From an uncultured Granulosicoccaceae bacterium (GTDB taxonomy: Bacteria > Pseudomonadota > Gammaproteobacteria > Granulosicoccales > Granulosicoccaceae): a DNA stretch of 64,000 bases. The stretch lies in NCBI GenBank assembly GCA_938006335.1, contig CALLMF010000002.1, positions 124,001 to 188,000 on the forward strand. Direction: 5' to 3'. The notes beneath the pieces are model-generated. The model was not told where the DNA came from and searched no databases. It saw only the letters and a program-made list of their open reading frames with translations. Both the position numbers and the translations under genes were made by a program. Positions 8,552-17,367 of this stretch are shown here, one piece after another; within the stretch, counting starts at the first letter, position 1, and each line of letters begins with the position of its first letter.

Positions 8552-9720
8552 GGGCGCACCTGCGCCGTGGTCGCAGCCGTGTCGTTCTCGCGAACAGGCT
8601 CAGCCTTTTTCTTGCGACCGAACAACAGGCCGGCAATGCCACGGGGTAGTAGAAGTGTTACCACCACGAACAGGGCGCCCAGAGCAAAGAGCCAGGCTTC
8701 AGGGTAGGCACCGGTGAACCACGTCTTGGCGGCATTGACGCCCAGTGCGCCAATGACGGCGCCATAGAGTGTCCCGCGACCGCCTATGGCGACCCAGACA
8801 ACAGCTTCGATGGAGTTGAGTGGAGCGAACTCGCCCGGATTGATGATACCGACCTGCGGTACGTACAAGGCACCGGCAAGGCCTGCGATCATCGCGGACA
8901 AGGTGAAGATCGCAAGCTTTGCGCGGTCCACGGGGTAGCCGAGAAATCGCGTACGGTCTTCTGCATCCCGGATAGCGACGGCGAGTTTTCCGAGCCGTGA
9001 CGTCAGCAGCGATGCACACAGCAGATAGCAGGCGAGCAGGCTCAGCCCGGAGATGATGAACAAGCCCACGCGCACAGAGTCCGAGCGCAGACTGAACCCG
9101 AGAATGTCCTTGAAGTCGGTCAGGCCATTGTTACCGCCAAAACCCATCTCGTTGCGATAGAACGCGAGTAGCAAGGCATACGTCATGGCCTGCGTAATGA
9201 TCGACAGGTACACGCCGTTGACGCGCGACCGGAAGGCAAACCAGCCGAACACGAAGGCGAGCGTGCCTGGCACCAGCAACACCATCATCAACGCAAACGG
9301 GAAGGCGTCGAAGCCCCACCAGTACCACGGAAGGGACTCCCAGTTCAGGAACACCATGAAGTCGGGTAGATCGGGATTGCCGTATACGCCGCGGTCACCG
9401 ATCTGGCGCATCAGATACATGCCCATGACGTAGCCACCGAGTGCGAAAAAGGCGGCATGCCCTAACGAGAGAATCCCGAGGTAACCCCAAACCAGATCTA
9501 CCGACAAGGCAAGAATCGCGTAGGTCAGATACTTGCCGATCAGCGTGATCGAATACGTACCAAGATAAAAAGGGTGATCCGGCGGCAATGCATGGCAGAT
9601 CGGTATGACGATGATGGCCGCGAGTAGAATCAGCGAGAACAACAGGGTTGACCGACGACCAAGCAATCGTGGCCCATGCAACGACGGCGTGCCTTTGAAC
9701 AGTCCGGTGAGATGGCTCAT
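8548..9720 (-). CDS. urtC: Urea ABC transporter permease UrtC
   Basis: 390 residues from the ATG at 9720 (MSHLTGLFKG), 1 nt after the urtB stop; a longer in-frame reading to 9765 lies inside urtB. It is a LivM-like inner-membrane protein with about ten hydrophobic segments and the family stretch DLVWGYLGILSLGHAAFFALGGY. The EAA-type cytoplasmic loop near GYPVDRAKLAIFTLSAMIAGLAGAL contacts the ATPases. It pairs with UrtB to form the urea channel. Confidence 0.96.
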   Translation of the reverse strand: MSHLTGLFKGTPSLHGPRLLGRRSTLLFSLILLAAIIVIPICHALPPDHPFYLGTYSITLIGKYLTYAILALSVDLVWGYLGILSLGHAAFFALGGYVMGMYLMRQIGDRGVYGNPDLPDFMVFLNWESLPWYWWGFDAFPFALMMVLLVPGTLAFVFGWFAFRSRVNGVYLSIITQAMTYALLLAFYRNEMGFGGNNGLTDFKDILGFSLRSDSVRVGLFIISGLSLLACYLLCASLLTSRLGKLAVAIRDAEDRTRFLGYPVDRAKLAIFTLSAMIAGLAGALYVPQVGIINPGEFAPLNSIEAVVWVAIGGRGTLYGAVIGALGVNAAKTWFTGAYPEAWLFALGALFVVVTLLLPRGIAGLLFGRKKKAEPVRENDTAATTAQVRP

Positions 9721-9721
9721 G

Positions 9722-11359
9722 TCAATGCGCCTCCGCCGCACGTCCACGTGGCGGGAACAGCCCACGAGGTCTTCGCTGTATGAACAGTATCAGGAACACC
9801 AGCACCAGAATCTTCGCGAGGATGGCACCTGCCCAGGGCTCAAGCAGCTTGTTGGCTACACCCAGCGTCATGCCGCCGATCAGCGTGCCCCACAAGTTGC
9901 CGACACCACCGAATACCACGACCATGAAACTGTCAACGATGTAGGCTTGCCCAAGGTTAGGTCCCACATTGGTCAGCTGCGAGAGTGCGACACCTGCGAT
10001 ACCGGCGACACCGGCACCCAGCCCGAACGTGAGTGAATCGATGCGTGACGAGCGAACGCCCATGGCGCGTGCCATGGATCGATTCTGCGAGACCGCGCGC
10101 ATCTCGAGACCGAATCGCGATCGCTTGAGAAGAATCAGTAGCGCCGTGAACACGACCAGACAGAACGCAAGGATATACAGTCGGTTGAGAGTCAGCGAAA
10201 ACACCTCGTTGAACGACACCGTGCCACTCATGAACGCAGGATTGGATACCGGCACGTTCTGCGCTGACACCATCGTGCGAACCAGTTGTTGCAACATCAA
10301 ACTGATACCGAACGTCGCCAACAAGGTCTCGAGTGGGCGCCCGTACAAGAAGCGAATGACGCTGCGCTCGATCACGATGCCGACTGCACCCGTGCACAGA
10401 AATGCAACAGGAAGGGAGAGCATGAGAGCAGCGCCGAGGGCATCGGGCAACAGCAGCTGCATGAAATAGGCGCAGTAGGCGCCAAGCATGATCAATTCCC
10501 CATGTGCCATGTTGATAACACCCATGACACCAAAGGTGATCGCAAGACCAATGGCTGCAAGTACCAGCACTGATCCGAGCGACAAGCCGAAGAAGACGGT
10601 CTCCAAGGTGCGATAACGTTCGACCGATCGCTGCTGGTTGACCATGGCGAGAGCGGCTGCTTCGCGCGTCTCAGGCGCAAGCTCAGCGTCTTCGGGGGCG
10701 TTGGCGATATCGCGGATGGCGCGTCGGCTGTCAGCCGACAGGTCGCTTGCCAGTGCGGTGATGCCGGCCTGCTGTTCCAGAGGATCGCTGGAGGCGACGA
10801 GCTGGCGCGCGCGCACCGCCCGCAACGCAGCGAGAACATCGACGTTTGATTCGTTTTCGATCAGTGCATCAATGCGTTGACGTTCAATCGACTCCGGTTC
10901 CGACACCAATGCGCGAACAGCGGTCAATCGTTCGACAGGGTCTTCAGATTCCAGTCCAAGTCCGGCGATGAGCTTGCGAAGAAATCCGCGTAGACGGTTG
11001 TCGAGCTTGAGTCGGGACACGCGACGACTGCGCACCGTGTCGAGCTCTTCTCCGCTGACGAGATCGAACAAGGTATAGGAGCGACCGTCCTTCTCCACGC
11101 GGACGATGCGTGACTCGGTCTTCCACAGGACGAGATCGCCTTCGAGAATTCCGGTAAGCAGTGCACGCTTGTCGCCGCGGTCAAGGCCGGCCAACGTTGT
11201 CAGTGCGTCGGTTCGATCGCCGTCCACATAAGCGGTGAAGATTGGATCCAGTTCGGCGTCACCTGAGGTGATTGCCTCCTGCGCCGCGACCAAGGTAGGT
11301 GAAAGGAGTAACAGCGTGCACATCAAGCTGTGCATGAATCGTCGTAGCGTGCACCGCAT
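9722..11359 (-). CDS. urtB: Urea ABC transporter permease UrtB with periplasmic N-terminal extension
   Basis: 545 residues. A signal peptide (MHSLMCTLLLLSPTLVAAQ) and a soluble helical domain of about 220 residues precede a LivH-like permease half with the conserved GVMGVINMAHGELIMLGAY segment. The N-terminal extension is usual in proteobacterial UrtB and distinguishes it from amino-acid LivH. The gene lies 120 nt after urtA, separated by an intrinsic-terminator-like hairpin. Expression of the membrane part is therefore probably lower than that of the binding protein. Confidence 0.95.
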   Translation of the reverse strand: MRCTLRRFMHSLMCTLLLLSPTLVAAQEAITSGDAELDPIFTAYVDGDRTDALTTLAGLDRGDKRALLTGILEGDLVLWKTESRIVRVEKDGRSYTLFDLVSGEELDTVRSRRVSRLKLDNRLRGFLRKLIAGLGLESEDPVERLTAVRALVSEPESIERQRIDALIENESNVDVLAALRAVRARQLVASSDPLEQQAGITALASDLSADSRRAIRDIANAPEDAELAPETREAAALAMVNQQRSVERYRTLETVFFGLSLGSVLVLAAIGLAITFGVMGVINMAHGELIMLGAYCAYFMQLLLPDALGAALMLSLPVAFLCTGAVGIVIERSVIRFLYGRPLETLLATFGISLMLQQLVRTMVSAQNVPVSNPAFMSGTVSFNEVFSLTLNRLYILAFCLVVFTALLILLKRSRFGLEMRAVSQNRSMARAMGVRSSRIDSLTFGLGAGVAGIAGVALSQLTNVGPNLGQAYIVDSFMVVVFGGVGNLWGTLIGGMTLGVANKLLEPWAGAILAKILVLVFLILFIQRRPRGLFPPRGRAAEAH

Positions 11360-11420
11360 GCGTGATAAACAGTTCAGTATTTGAAGAGAAAGTGGTCAGC
11401 CGTTGAAGCTGTGAGACGTC

Positions 11421-11468
11421 AAAAAGGGCGGACCGCGCAACGAAGTAGTGTTGCGAGCCCCGCCCTTT
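11421..11468 (-). terminator. Attenuating intrinsic terminator between urtA and urtB
   Basis: On the minus strand an outer 9-bp stem (AAAGGGCGG/CCGCCCTTT) and an inner 6-bp stem (CGCAAC/GTTGCG), split by a 4+4 internal loop, are followed by a T5 tract. The placement after the binding-protein gene suggests partial termination that sets UrtA above UrtBCDE. Confidence 0.7.
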
Positions 11469-11479
11469 GATGGCTGCGT

Positions 11480-12799
11480 TTACTCGAGGTTCTGACCCGA
11501 GCACACGCCTGTTGTCACGTCGTAGTTGCCACAGGACAGTGGTGCACGCCAGGAGGCAATCAGGTTCTTTGAGCTGTCGAGATAGTCAGACCACGCATCG
11601 CCTGCAACCAGGCCGGAGGTTTCCCAGACGATCTCGAACTGTCCGTCGTCCTGAATCTCACCGATGAGTACGGGCTTGGTGATGTGGTGGTTGGGCATCA
11701 TGGTCGAGTAGCCGCCAGTGAGGTTCGGAACACTGACACCGATGATGGCGTCAGCCACTGCGTCTGCGTCCACGGTGCCTGCTTTCTCGACGGCCTTTAC
11801 CCACATGTTGAAGCCGATGTAGTGGGCTTCCATCGGATCGTTGGTCACCCGATTCTCGTCACCGATGAAGTCCAGCCAGGTGTCGATGAATTCGTCGTTG
11901 ACGTCGGATTCAACGCTCATGAAGTAATTCCACGCCGCGAGGTGACCCACCAGTGGGGAAGTGTCAAAACCTGAGAGCTCCTCTTCACCGACTGAAAACG
12001 CGACGACCGGAATGTCTTCTGCCGAAATGCCCTGGTTACCCAGCTCCTTGTAGAACGGCACGTTGGCGTCGCCGTTGATCGTCGACACAACTGCCGTCTT
12101 CTTGCCTTCTGATCCGAAGGACTGGATCTCCGACACGATGGACTGCCAGTCGCTGTGACCGAACGGGGTGTAGTTGATCATGATGTCTTCGCTGGCCACG
12201 CCTTTGGCGCTCAGATAGGCCTCGAGGATCTTGTTGGTCGTACGCGGATACACATAGTCGGTGCCGGCAAGTACCCAGCGCTCGACGCCGAGGTCGCGGG
12301 CCAGGTAGTCCACCGCCGGGATCGCCTGCTGGTTGGGCGCAGCACCTGTGTAGTAGACGTTCCTGGAAGACTCTTCTCCCTCGTATTGCACGGGGTAGAA
12401 CATCGGGCTGTTGAGTTCCTCGAGCACCGGCAGCACAGACTTGCGCGATACCGACGTCCAGGCCCCGAAGGTCACTGCCACGCCTTCAACCTCGATCAGC
12501 TCGCGCGCTTTCTCGGCGAACAGTGGCCAGTCGGACGCAGGATCGACCACCACGGCTTCGAGCTGTTTGCCAAGGACGCCGCCGTTGGCGTTTTGCTGGT
12601 CGATCAACATCAGCATGGTGTCCTTCAGCGTCGTCTCGGAAATTGCCATTGTTCCGGAGAGTGAGTGCAAGACGCCGATCTTGATCGTGTCGTCCTGGGC
12701 ATGGGCAGCTACGCTTGAAAGACTGCCAGCGATGATCGCGGCGCTGGCGAGCCCGAATGCTGTGCTGCGCTTGGTTTCGGTTGTCGTGGTCATGTGCAT
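11480..12799 (-). CDS. urtA: Urea ABC transporter substrate-binding protein UrtA
   Basis: 439 residues with a signal peptide (AFGLASAAIIAGSLSSVAAHA) followed by a type I periplasmic binding fold starting DDTIKIGVLHSLSGTMAISE. Urea-type hallmarks include FGAWTSVSRKSVLPVLEE, NSPMFYPVQYEGEE and YVYPRTTNKILEAYL. It delivers urea to UrtBC. ATG 12799 is followed by a second in-frame ATG at 12793, which has the better-spaced weak SD (ACGAAG); either could be used. First gene of the operon, with a sigma54-like sequence about 70 nt upstream. No urease genes are present in the window. Confidence 0.96.
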   Translation of the reverse strand: MHMTTTTETKRSTAFGLASAAIIAGSLSSVAAHAQDDTIKIGVLHSLSGTMAISETTLKDTMLMLIDQQNANGGVLGKQLEAVVVDPASDWPLFAEKARELIEVEGVAVTFGAWTSVSRKSVLPVLEELNSPMFYPVQYEGEESSRNVYYTGAAPNQQAIPAVDYLARDLGVERWVLAGTDYVYPRTTNKILEAYLSAKGVASEDIMINYTPFGHSDWQSIVSEIQSFGSEGKKTAVVSTINGDANVPFYKELGNQGISAEDIPVVAFSVGEEELSGFDTSPLVGHLAAWNYFMSVESDVNDEFIDTWLDFIGDENRVTNDPMEAHYIGFNMWVKAVEKAGTVDADAVADAIIGVSVPNLTGGYSTMMPNHHITKPVLIGEIQDDGQFEIVWETSGLVAGDAWSDYLDSSKNLIASWRAPLSCGNYDVTTGVCSGQNLE

Positions 12800-12869
12800 C
12801 TTCGTCTGTAGTGGTCTCTGGTTATCCGTCGAGATCGGTGGATCGCGCTGTGTTGCGCTCCCGGATAGC

Positions 12870-12885
12870 TACAGGGTCTGTGCCA
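12870..12885 (-). promoter_or_regulatory. Sigma54-like promoter element upstream of urtA
   Basis: The minus strand reads TGGCAC-N5-CTGTA, against the sigma54 consensus TGGCAC-N5-TTGCA. The -24 GG is perfect, while the -12 element has GT in place of GC. A half-site resembling an NtrC box (TGCACCA) lies about 70 bp further upstream. Nitrogen control of urt genes is common in other bacteria; here it is inferred. Confidence 0.35.
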
Positions 12886-13056
12886 CGAAAACTTGTGCAA
12901 CAAAATCAATGCCCTACGTTTTATCCGCACACAACTTCAGGGATAATCCGGATCATGCTGGTGCAGACCTTTTTCCGAATGCCTTGTCAAAGTGCGCTCG
13001 CGCATTGCCAAGACGCGTGCCGTGCCAACGAAACGTGATCGCGTGGGTATTCGTCG

Positions 13057-13707
13057 TTGACCACTGAAAGCGTGTTGGGCAAGGATGCTGCGGCAGGCCC
13101 TATCGAGGTGCTTCCCGGGCTCTGGGTACTGCCGCGTTTCGCGGACACCCATCGCGTCTCTACAGCGTTGGCAGAGGTATTGACTCAGGCACCACCGCGG
13201 CGCATGACGACGCCGCGTGGCTTCCTCATCGGGGTGGCCATGAGCAACTGCGGTGAGTGCGGGTGGGTGTCTGATCGGAAGGGCTATCGCTACAGCGACA
13301 TCGATCCTGAATCCAATGAGCCGTGGCCTGCCATGCCGGACTGCTTTGTCGAGCTCGCGCGGCAGGCGGCGTCACTGTGTGGTTTCGCTGCGTTTGCTCC
13401 GGATGTGTGCCTGATCAATCGCTACGAGGTGGGCAAGGGCATGGGCGCACACCAGGACAAGGACGAAGCGATGTTCGACCAACCGATCGTATCGGTGTCT
13501 CTGGGCTTGCCCGCGCGGTTCTTCATGATAGGCCCCGAACGACGAGGTCGGTCCACGCCGATTGACCTCTGCGATGGCGACGTCGTGGTTTTTGGTGGTC
13601 AGGCGCGTCTTCATTACCACGGCGTTCGGCCACTCAAGCCTGGTGAGCATCCACGCCATGGACCGGTGCGTTGGAACCTGACCTTTCGCCGCGCTCGACC
13701 CGCCTAG
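13057..13707 (+). CDS. alkB: AlkB-like 2-oxoglutarate/Fe(II) dioxygenase (DNA alkylation repair)
   Basis: 216 residues from a TTG start (GTG at 13072 is an alternative; neither has a clear SD). AlkB motifs are present: NRYEVGKGMGAHQDKDE supplies the HxD iron ligands and the Asn-Arg-Tyr of the cosubstrate pocket. SVSLGLPARFF is the next strand, a second His lies in LHYHGV, and the C-terminal RWNLTFR holds the 2-oxoglutarate-binding arginines. The family oxidatively removes methyl groups from N1-methyladenine and N3-methylcytosine in DNA or RNA. First gene of a tightly spaced three-gene run (15 nt and 0 nt gaps). Confidence 0.93.
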   Translation: MTTESVLGKDAAAGPIEVLPGLWVLPRFADTHRVSTALAEVLTQAPPRRMTTPRGFLIGVAMSNCGECGWVSDRKGYRYSDIDPESNEPWPAMPDCFVELARQAASLCGFAAFAPDVCLINRYEVGKGMGAHQDKDEAMFDQPIVSVSLGLPARFFMIGPERRGRSTPIDLCDGDVVVFGGQARLHYHGVRPLKPGEHPRHGPVRWNLTFRRARPA

Positions 13708-13722
13708 GACGAGGGCATTTAC

Positions 13723-14997
13723 TTGACCGCACCCTCACTACATTGCACACTGGCAAGGTTGTTGGCCGACCGCCTGGGCCGACGCGACGCGCGCGCCATG
13801 CCCGAACTCACGCACACACTGCCTGCCCGTATATCTCGCGCATTCCTCGGAGTGTGCGGCATCTGTGCGCTATCCGGCTATTTGAGCGCTGGGCTATCGG
13901 CTGATGAAGGGCCACAGCTGATCGCACCATTTACTGTGCCCGTCGCGTCCCCTTCGTCGGTGTTCGAATTGGATCTGGCGCCGGTCGAGGCAACGGCGTC
14001 ACCTCGACTGATGATTGACCGCGCACCGGTCGATGCAACGCTCGAACAAACCGACACGGGCTGGACGCTGAGCTGGCCGACGCCTGACACGCTGCCGCTT
14101 CGCTCGCGCATCGTGCTGATGGCTGTCGACAACGCAGACCCATCGCTACGTCAGCGCATCGAAGTGGAGGTGGTGGGTAGCGCTGCGGAGACCGCTTCAC
14201 GCTTGCCTGCGGAGTCGGTGACTGAAGTCAGTGACACCGTCGCATACACACATCCACTCACGTTGCCGGAGTTGCCGACACAGACCCTGATTGCGGGTCA
14301 GCGCTATTCGCTGTGGCTTCGTACGTCAGGCACGCTCGGGGACGAACGGACAACCATCGAGGCGGTAAATCCGCCGGATGGCTTGAGTTTTGTCTCCCGA
14401 TCCAATGATTGGTTTCAGCTGGATTGGATTCCCGACGAGCGCGACCTTGGGGAACACGACATCGAACTGCTCGCAACCAGTCAGCAGGACGCCATGCGCC
14501 AGGTGCGATCACGACTCGTATTGACCGTCGTCGAGGAGGGCGCAGGAGAACCGGCAGGAGCGCTTGCCAATCCGTCGTCGAACGGCGTTACTACCGTGGC
14601 GCGCGATACACCCACTGCCGAGCCGGCGTCACCGACCCTGCAAGAGCCTGAGCCCACGTCGGCCTTGCCCGCGCCGCCAGCGGTCGCGCCCATTCTCGAG
14701 CACTTGCCCAACCTGATAGTCAGCGCTGGTCGAACCATACAGTTCAAGGTGGCGGCTTCGGTGCCGGCGGGGCAGGATCATGTGATTCAGATCGACCGCC
14801 TGCCGCGCAACGCAAGCTTTGAAGAAAATCCTGATGGCAGCAGGACCTTCCACTGGCTGACCGGCGATCGTGACCAAGGGGAGCATCGATTTCGGTTCAC
14901 CACGATGAACGCGGAGGATTCCAGCTTGCGTGATACGCAGGATATCACTGTCATCGTTGGCGACCCGACACGCAGCAAGACCGGTCCCAACGACTGA
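13723..14997 (+). CDS. Exported protein with two Ig/cadherin-like domains, unknown function
   Basis: 424 residues from a TTG preceded by a good SD (AGGACGAGGG, about 7 nt spacing); ATG at 13798 is an alternative that would give a more ordinary signal peptide. A hydrophobic segment (FLGVCGICALSGYLSAGLSA) suggests export. Three beta-rich stretches resemble putative Ig/cadherin modules, with the repeated pattern 'DWFQLDWIPDERDLGEHDIELLA' and 'RTFHWLTGDRDQGEHRFRFTT'. They are joined by a Pro/Ala/Glu-rich linker. No catalytic motif. Its stop is immediately followed by the GTG of the DMT permease, suggesting co-translation, but the link with AlkB is not obvious. Confidence 0.7.
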   Translation: MTAPSLHCTLARLLADRLGRRDARAMPELTHTLPARISRAFLGVCGICALSGYLSAGLSADEGPQLIAPFTVPVASPSSVFELDLAPVEATASPRLMIDRAPVDATLEQTDTGWTLSWPTPDTLPLRSRIVLMAVDNADPSLRQRIEVEVVGSAAETASRLPAESVTEVSDTVAYTHPLTLPELPTQTLIAGQRYSLWLRTSGTLGDERTTIEAVNPPDGLSFVSRSNDWFQLDWIPDERDLGEHDIELLATSQQDAMRQVRSRLVLTVVEEGAGEPAGALANPSSNGVTTVARDTPTAEPASPTLQEPEPTSALPAPPAVAPILEHLPNLIVSAGRTIQFKVAASVPAGQDHVIQIDRLPRNASFEENPDGSRTFHWLTGDRDQGEHRFRFTTMNAEDSSLRDTQDITVIVGDPTRSKTGPND

Positions 14998-15924
14998 GTG
15001 CACGCTCTGGTCAAGCGTTTTCGCGCAATGCCGGACAGCCTGAAGGGTGCGGCTACGCTAGTGGTTGCTGCAGCCGGATTTTCGGTGATGGTTGCGCTGA
15101 TCAAGCTTGCTGGCGAAAGACTCCACGTCGCGCAAATCCTGTTTGTGCGTCAGGTGTGCATGCTGCTTGTATTGGCACCCTCTCTGATACATGGCTTTCC
15201 CGCCATGATTCGTACGCAAAGACCCGGACTGCAGGTTGTTCGAGTCCTGCTTGCAGTCGTTGCCATGACCTGCGGGTTTACTGCGATCATCAATCTGCCA
15301 TTGGCTGACGCTACCGCACTCGGTTTTGCCAAGTCGTTTTTCGTCACCATCTTTGCCGTATTCGTGCTCAGGGAAACGGTCGGTATTCACCGCTGGTCGG
15401 CTGTGGTCATCGGCTTTGTCGGCGTGCTGGTCATGCTTGGGCCCGGCGGTGCGGGAGCCAACCTGTATGGGGTGCTTGCAGTCACCGGAGCAGCATCGGC
15501 GGGTGCAGTGATGATAGTGATCAGATTGTTGAGCCGAAGCGACTCGACCAATACGATCCTGTTGTACCAATCGGTTGGGGTAGGGCTGATCATGGTGATA
15601 CCGGCGCTGGTCACCTGGCAAGCCCCGACGCCCGAAGAATGGGGGCTGTTGGTACTCATTGGTGTGGTGTCGTTTTTCGCCCAGAAGTTGAACGTGCTTG
15701 CCTATACCTGGGGCGAAGCGTCACTGCTTGCGTCAATGGATTACGTTCGATTGCTTTACGCCACCGCATTTGGCTGGTGGCTGTTTGGTACGTTCCCCGA
15801 GACAACAACATGGATTGGGGCGAGCATCATTGTCCTCGCTTCCGTCTACACCATCTGGCGTGAGCGAATCAGAAACCAACGACTTGCTCGGGACCCGTCC
15901 GGAAGAGGGTTTACCAACAGCTAG
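14998..15924 (+). CDS. EamA/DMT-superfamily permease (RhaT/RarD-like)
   Basis: 308 residues with ten hydrophobic segments arranged as two EamA halves (about 18-145 and 160-290). Family-like stretches are AAGFSVMVALIKLAGE, 'PLADATALGFAKSFFVTIFAVFVLRE' and 'YTWGEASLLASMDYVRLLYATAFGWWLFG'. The latter resembles S-adenosylmethionine/riboflavin or metabolite exporters of the DMT family, but substrate cannot be told from sequence. GTG start directly abuts the preceding stop codon. Third gene of the alkB run; convergent with the dctD-like gene. Confidence 0.85.
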   Translation: MHALVKRFRAMPDSLKGAATLVVAAAGFSVMVALIKLAGERLHVAQILFVRQVCMLLVLAPSLIHGFPAMIRTQRPGLQVVRVLLAVVAMTCGFTAIINLPLADATALGFAKSFFVTIFAVFVLRETVGIHRWSAVVIGFVGVLVMLGPGGAGANLYGVLAVTGAASAGAVMIVIRLLSRSDSTNTILLYQSVGVGLIMVIPALVTWQAPTPEEWGLLVLIGVVSFFAQKLNVLAYTWGEASLLASMDYVRLLYATAFGWWLFGTFPETTTWIGASIIVLASVYTIWRERIRNQRLARDPSGRGFTNS

Positions 15925-15942
15925 GTGTCGCGGTCATGGCCG

Positions 15943-17367
15943 TCACACCTGCCCCTCTCCGCGAAAGTCCTCCCGGTTGATCCCATGACGCTGTAACTTG
16001 TCGCTCAGGGTGCGACGGGGAAGTCCAAGTGTTTCGGCGGCGGCGGTGGTGTCACCGTCAGACTGCTTGAGCGCCTGTTCGATCAGCGACTTCTCGAAGG
16101 CGTTGACAGCGTCCGCGAGGTGCCGCTTGCTCGTGCTTACCTCCGGTTGAACTTCCTCATTGGCAATCAATTGCGCGACTGGATGGCCGTCGTACAAGAC
16201 AAAACGCTCGGCGACATTGCGCAATTCGCGTACGTTGCCGGGCCAGTGGTGGCTGTGCAAGCTCGCACGGTCTTGCACGTTTGGTTGGCGAAAGTCACGT
16301 CCGTGGGCCTTGGCGGCTCGTTGCGTGTAGTGGTCAAATAGCAAGGAGACATCGTCCCCTCGTTCGCGTAGTGGAGGTACTCGTATTTCGATGGCGTTGA
16401 GCCGGAAGTACAGCTCCTTGCGGAAGTCTCCCGATTCGAGCGCATTGGTCAGTGCATCGTCTGCGGTGCTTATCAGTCGAACATCGAAGGGACGCGTGCG
16501 GTGGTCGCCCACGCGCTGTACTTCGCGTTCTTCAAGTACGCGAAGCAGCTTTACCTGCTGTTCGGTAGGCATATGGATCAGCTCGTCAAGCAGGAGGGTG
16601 CCACCGGTGGCAAGTTCAAACGGGCTGGCACGCTCATGATCACCCGCTTCTCCAAACAGTGCCATCTCCGTGTGCGTCGAGGGTATGGCGCTGCAGTCGA
16701 TGACTCTGAACGGTGCATCACTACGCGGTCCTGCATCGTGCAGACATCGCGCGATGACTTCCTTGCCGGTGCCCGTTTCTCCGATCAGCAGAACATCCAC
16801 GTTCACATCTGCAAGGTTGATGATTTCGCTTCTGATCTTTCGGATGGCCTCACAGTCACCCAAGAGGCGCTGCTCCAGACCTGCGTCGGTCGCGACACGT
16901 GCGCGCAGCGCACGATACTTGAGGACCAGCGATCGAGTATTGAGTGCACGTGTGATCGCGCTGGTCAGCCGTTCCGGCTGGAAGGGTTTCTCGATGAAGT
17001 CGTAGGCACCGTGTCGCATGGCCAATACAGCGCTGGCCACATCGCCGTGTCCGGTGATCATCACGACCGGAAGATCGGCGTCGATCTCGCGAACCGCCTT
17101 CAACACACTCATGCCGTCGATCTTCGCCATGCGAAGGTCAGTCACGACAACCCCATTGAAGTGCGCATCAATGCCATTGAGGGCCTCAGCGCCGTCGGCA
17201 AAACTCTTCACCTGAAGGCCAGCGAGGTCCAGCCATTGGCTGATGGATTCACGCATGGCGCGTTCATCATCAATCAGGAATACCGGCCCACGTGTCTCAT
17301 GACGTGTACGCGTAGTCGCTGCCTGAGTGTCAATCCAGCGTTCGTCGTCCCCGATTGGGCAGGCCAC
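15943..17367 (-). CDS. dctD: DctD-type response regulator with AAA+ domain lacking the GAFTGA loop
   Basis: 474 residues. The receiver domain (about 29-145) has acidic pocket DDE at 33-35, phospho-acceptor Asp77 and Lys127. The AAA+ domain (about 170-395) has Walker A GETGTGKE (196-203), Walker B GGTLLLDE (255-262) and an arginine-finger region [10 protein letters not shown]. The C-terminal Fis-type HTH is [21 protein letters not shown]. The sigma54-contacting GAFTGA loop is missing: LFG is followed by only ten residues before FELA, where about 17 are normal. It starts with GTG, overlapping the kinase stop by 1 nt. It probably controls the divergent TAXI-TRAP operon, perhaps not through sigma54. 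Naming follows DctB/DctD homology. Confidence 0.88.
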   Translation of the reverse strand: MACPIGDDERWIDTQAATTRTRHETRGPVFLIDDERAMRESISQWLDLAGLQVKSFADGAEALNGIDAHFNGVVVTDLRMAKIDGMSVLKAVREIDADLPVVMITGHGDVASAVLAMRHGAYDFIEKPFQPERLTSAITRALNTRSLVLKYRALRARVATDAGLEQRLLGDCEAIRKIRSEIINLADVNVDVLLIGETGTGKEVIARCLHDAGPRSDAPFRVIDCSAIPSTHTEMALFGEAGDHERASPFELATGGTLLLDELIHMPTEQQVKLLRVLEEREVQRVGDHRTRPFDVRLISTADDALTNALESGDFRKELYFRLNAIEIRVPPLRERGDDVSLLFDHYTQRAAKAHGRDFRQPNVQDRASLHSHHWPGNVRELRNVAERFVLYDGHPVAQLIANEEVQPEVSTSKRHLADAVNAFEKSLIEQALKQSDGDTTAAAETLGLPRRTLSDKLQRHGINREDFRGEGQV

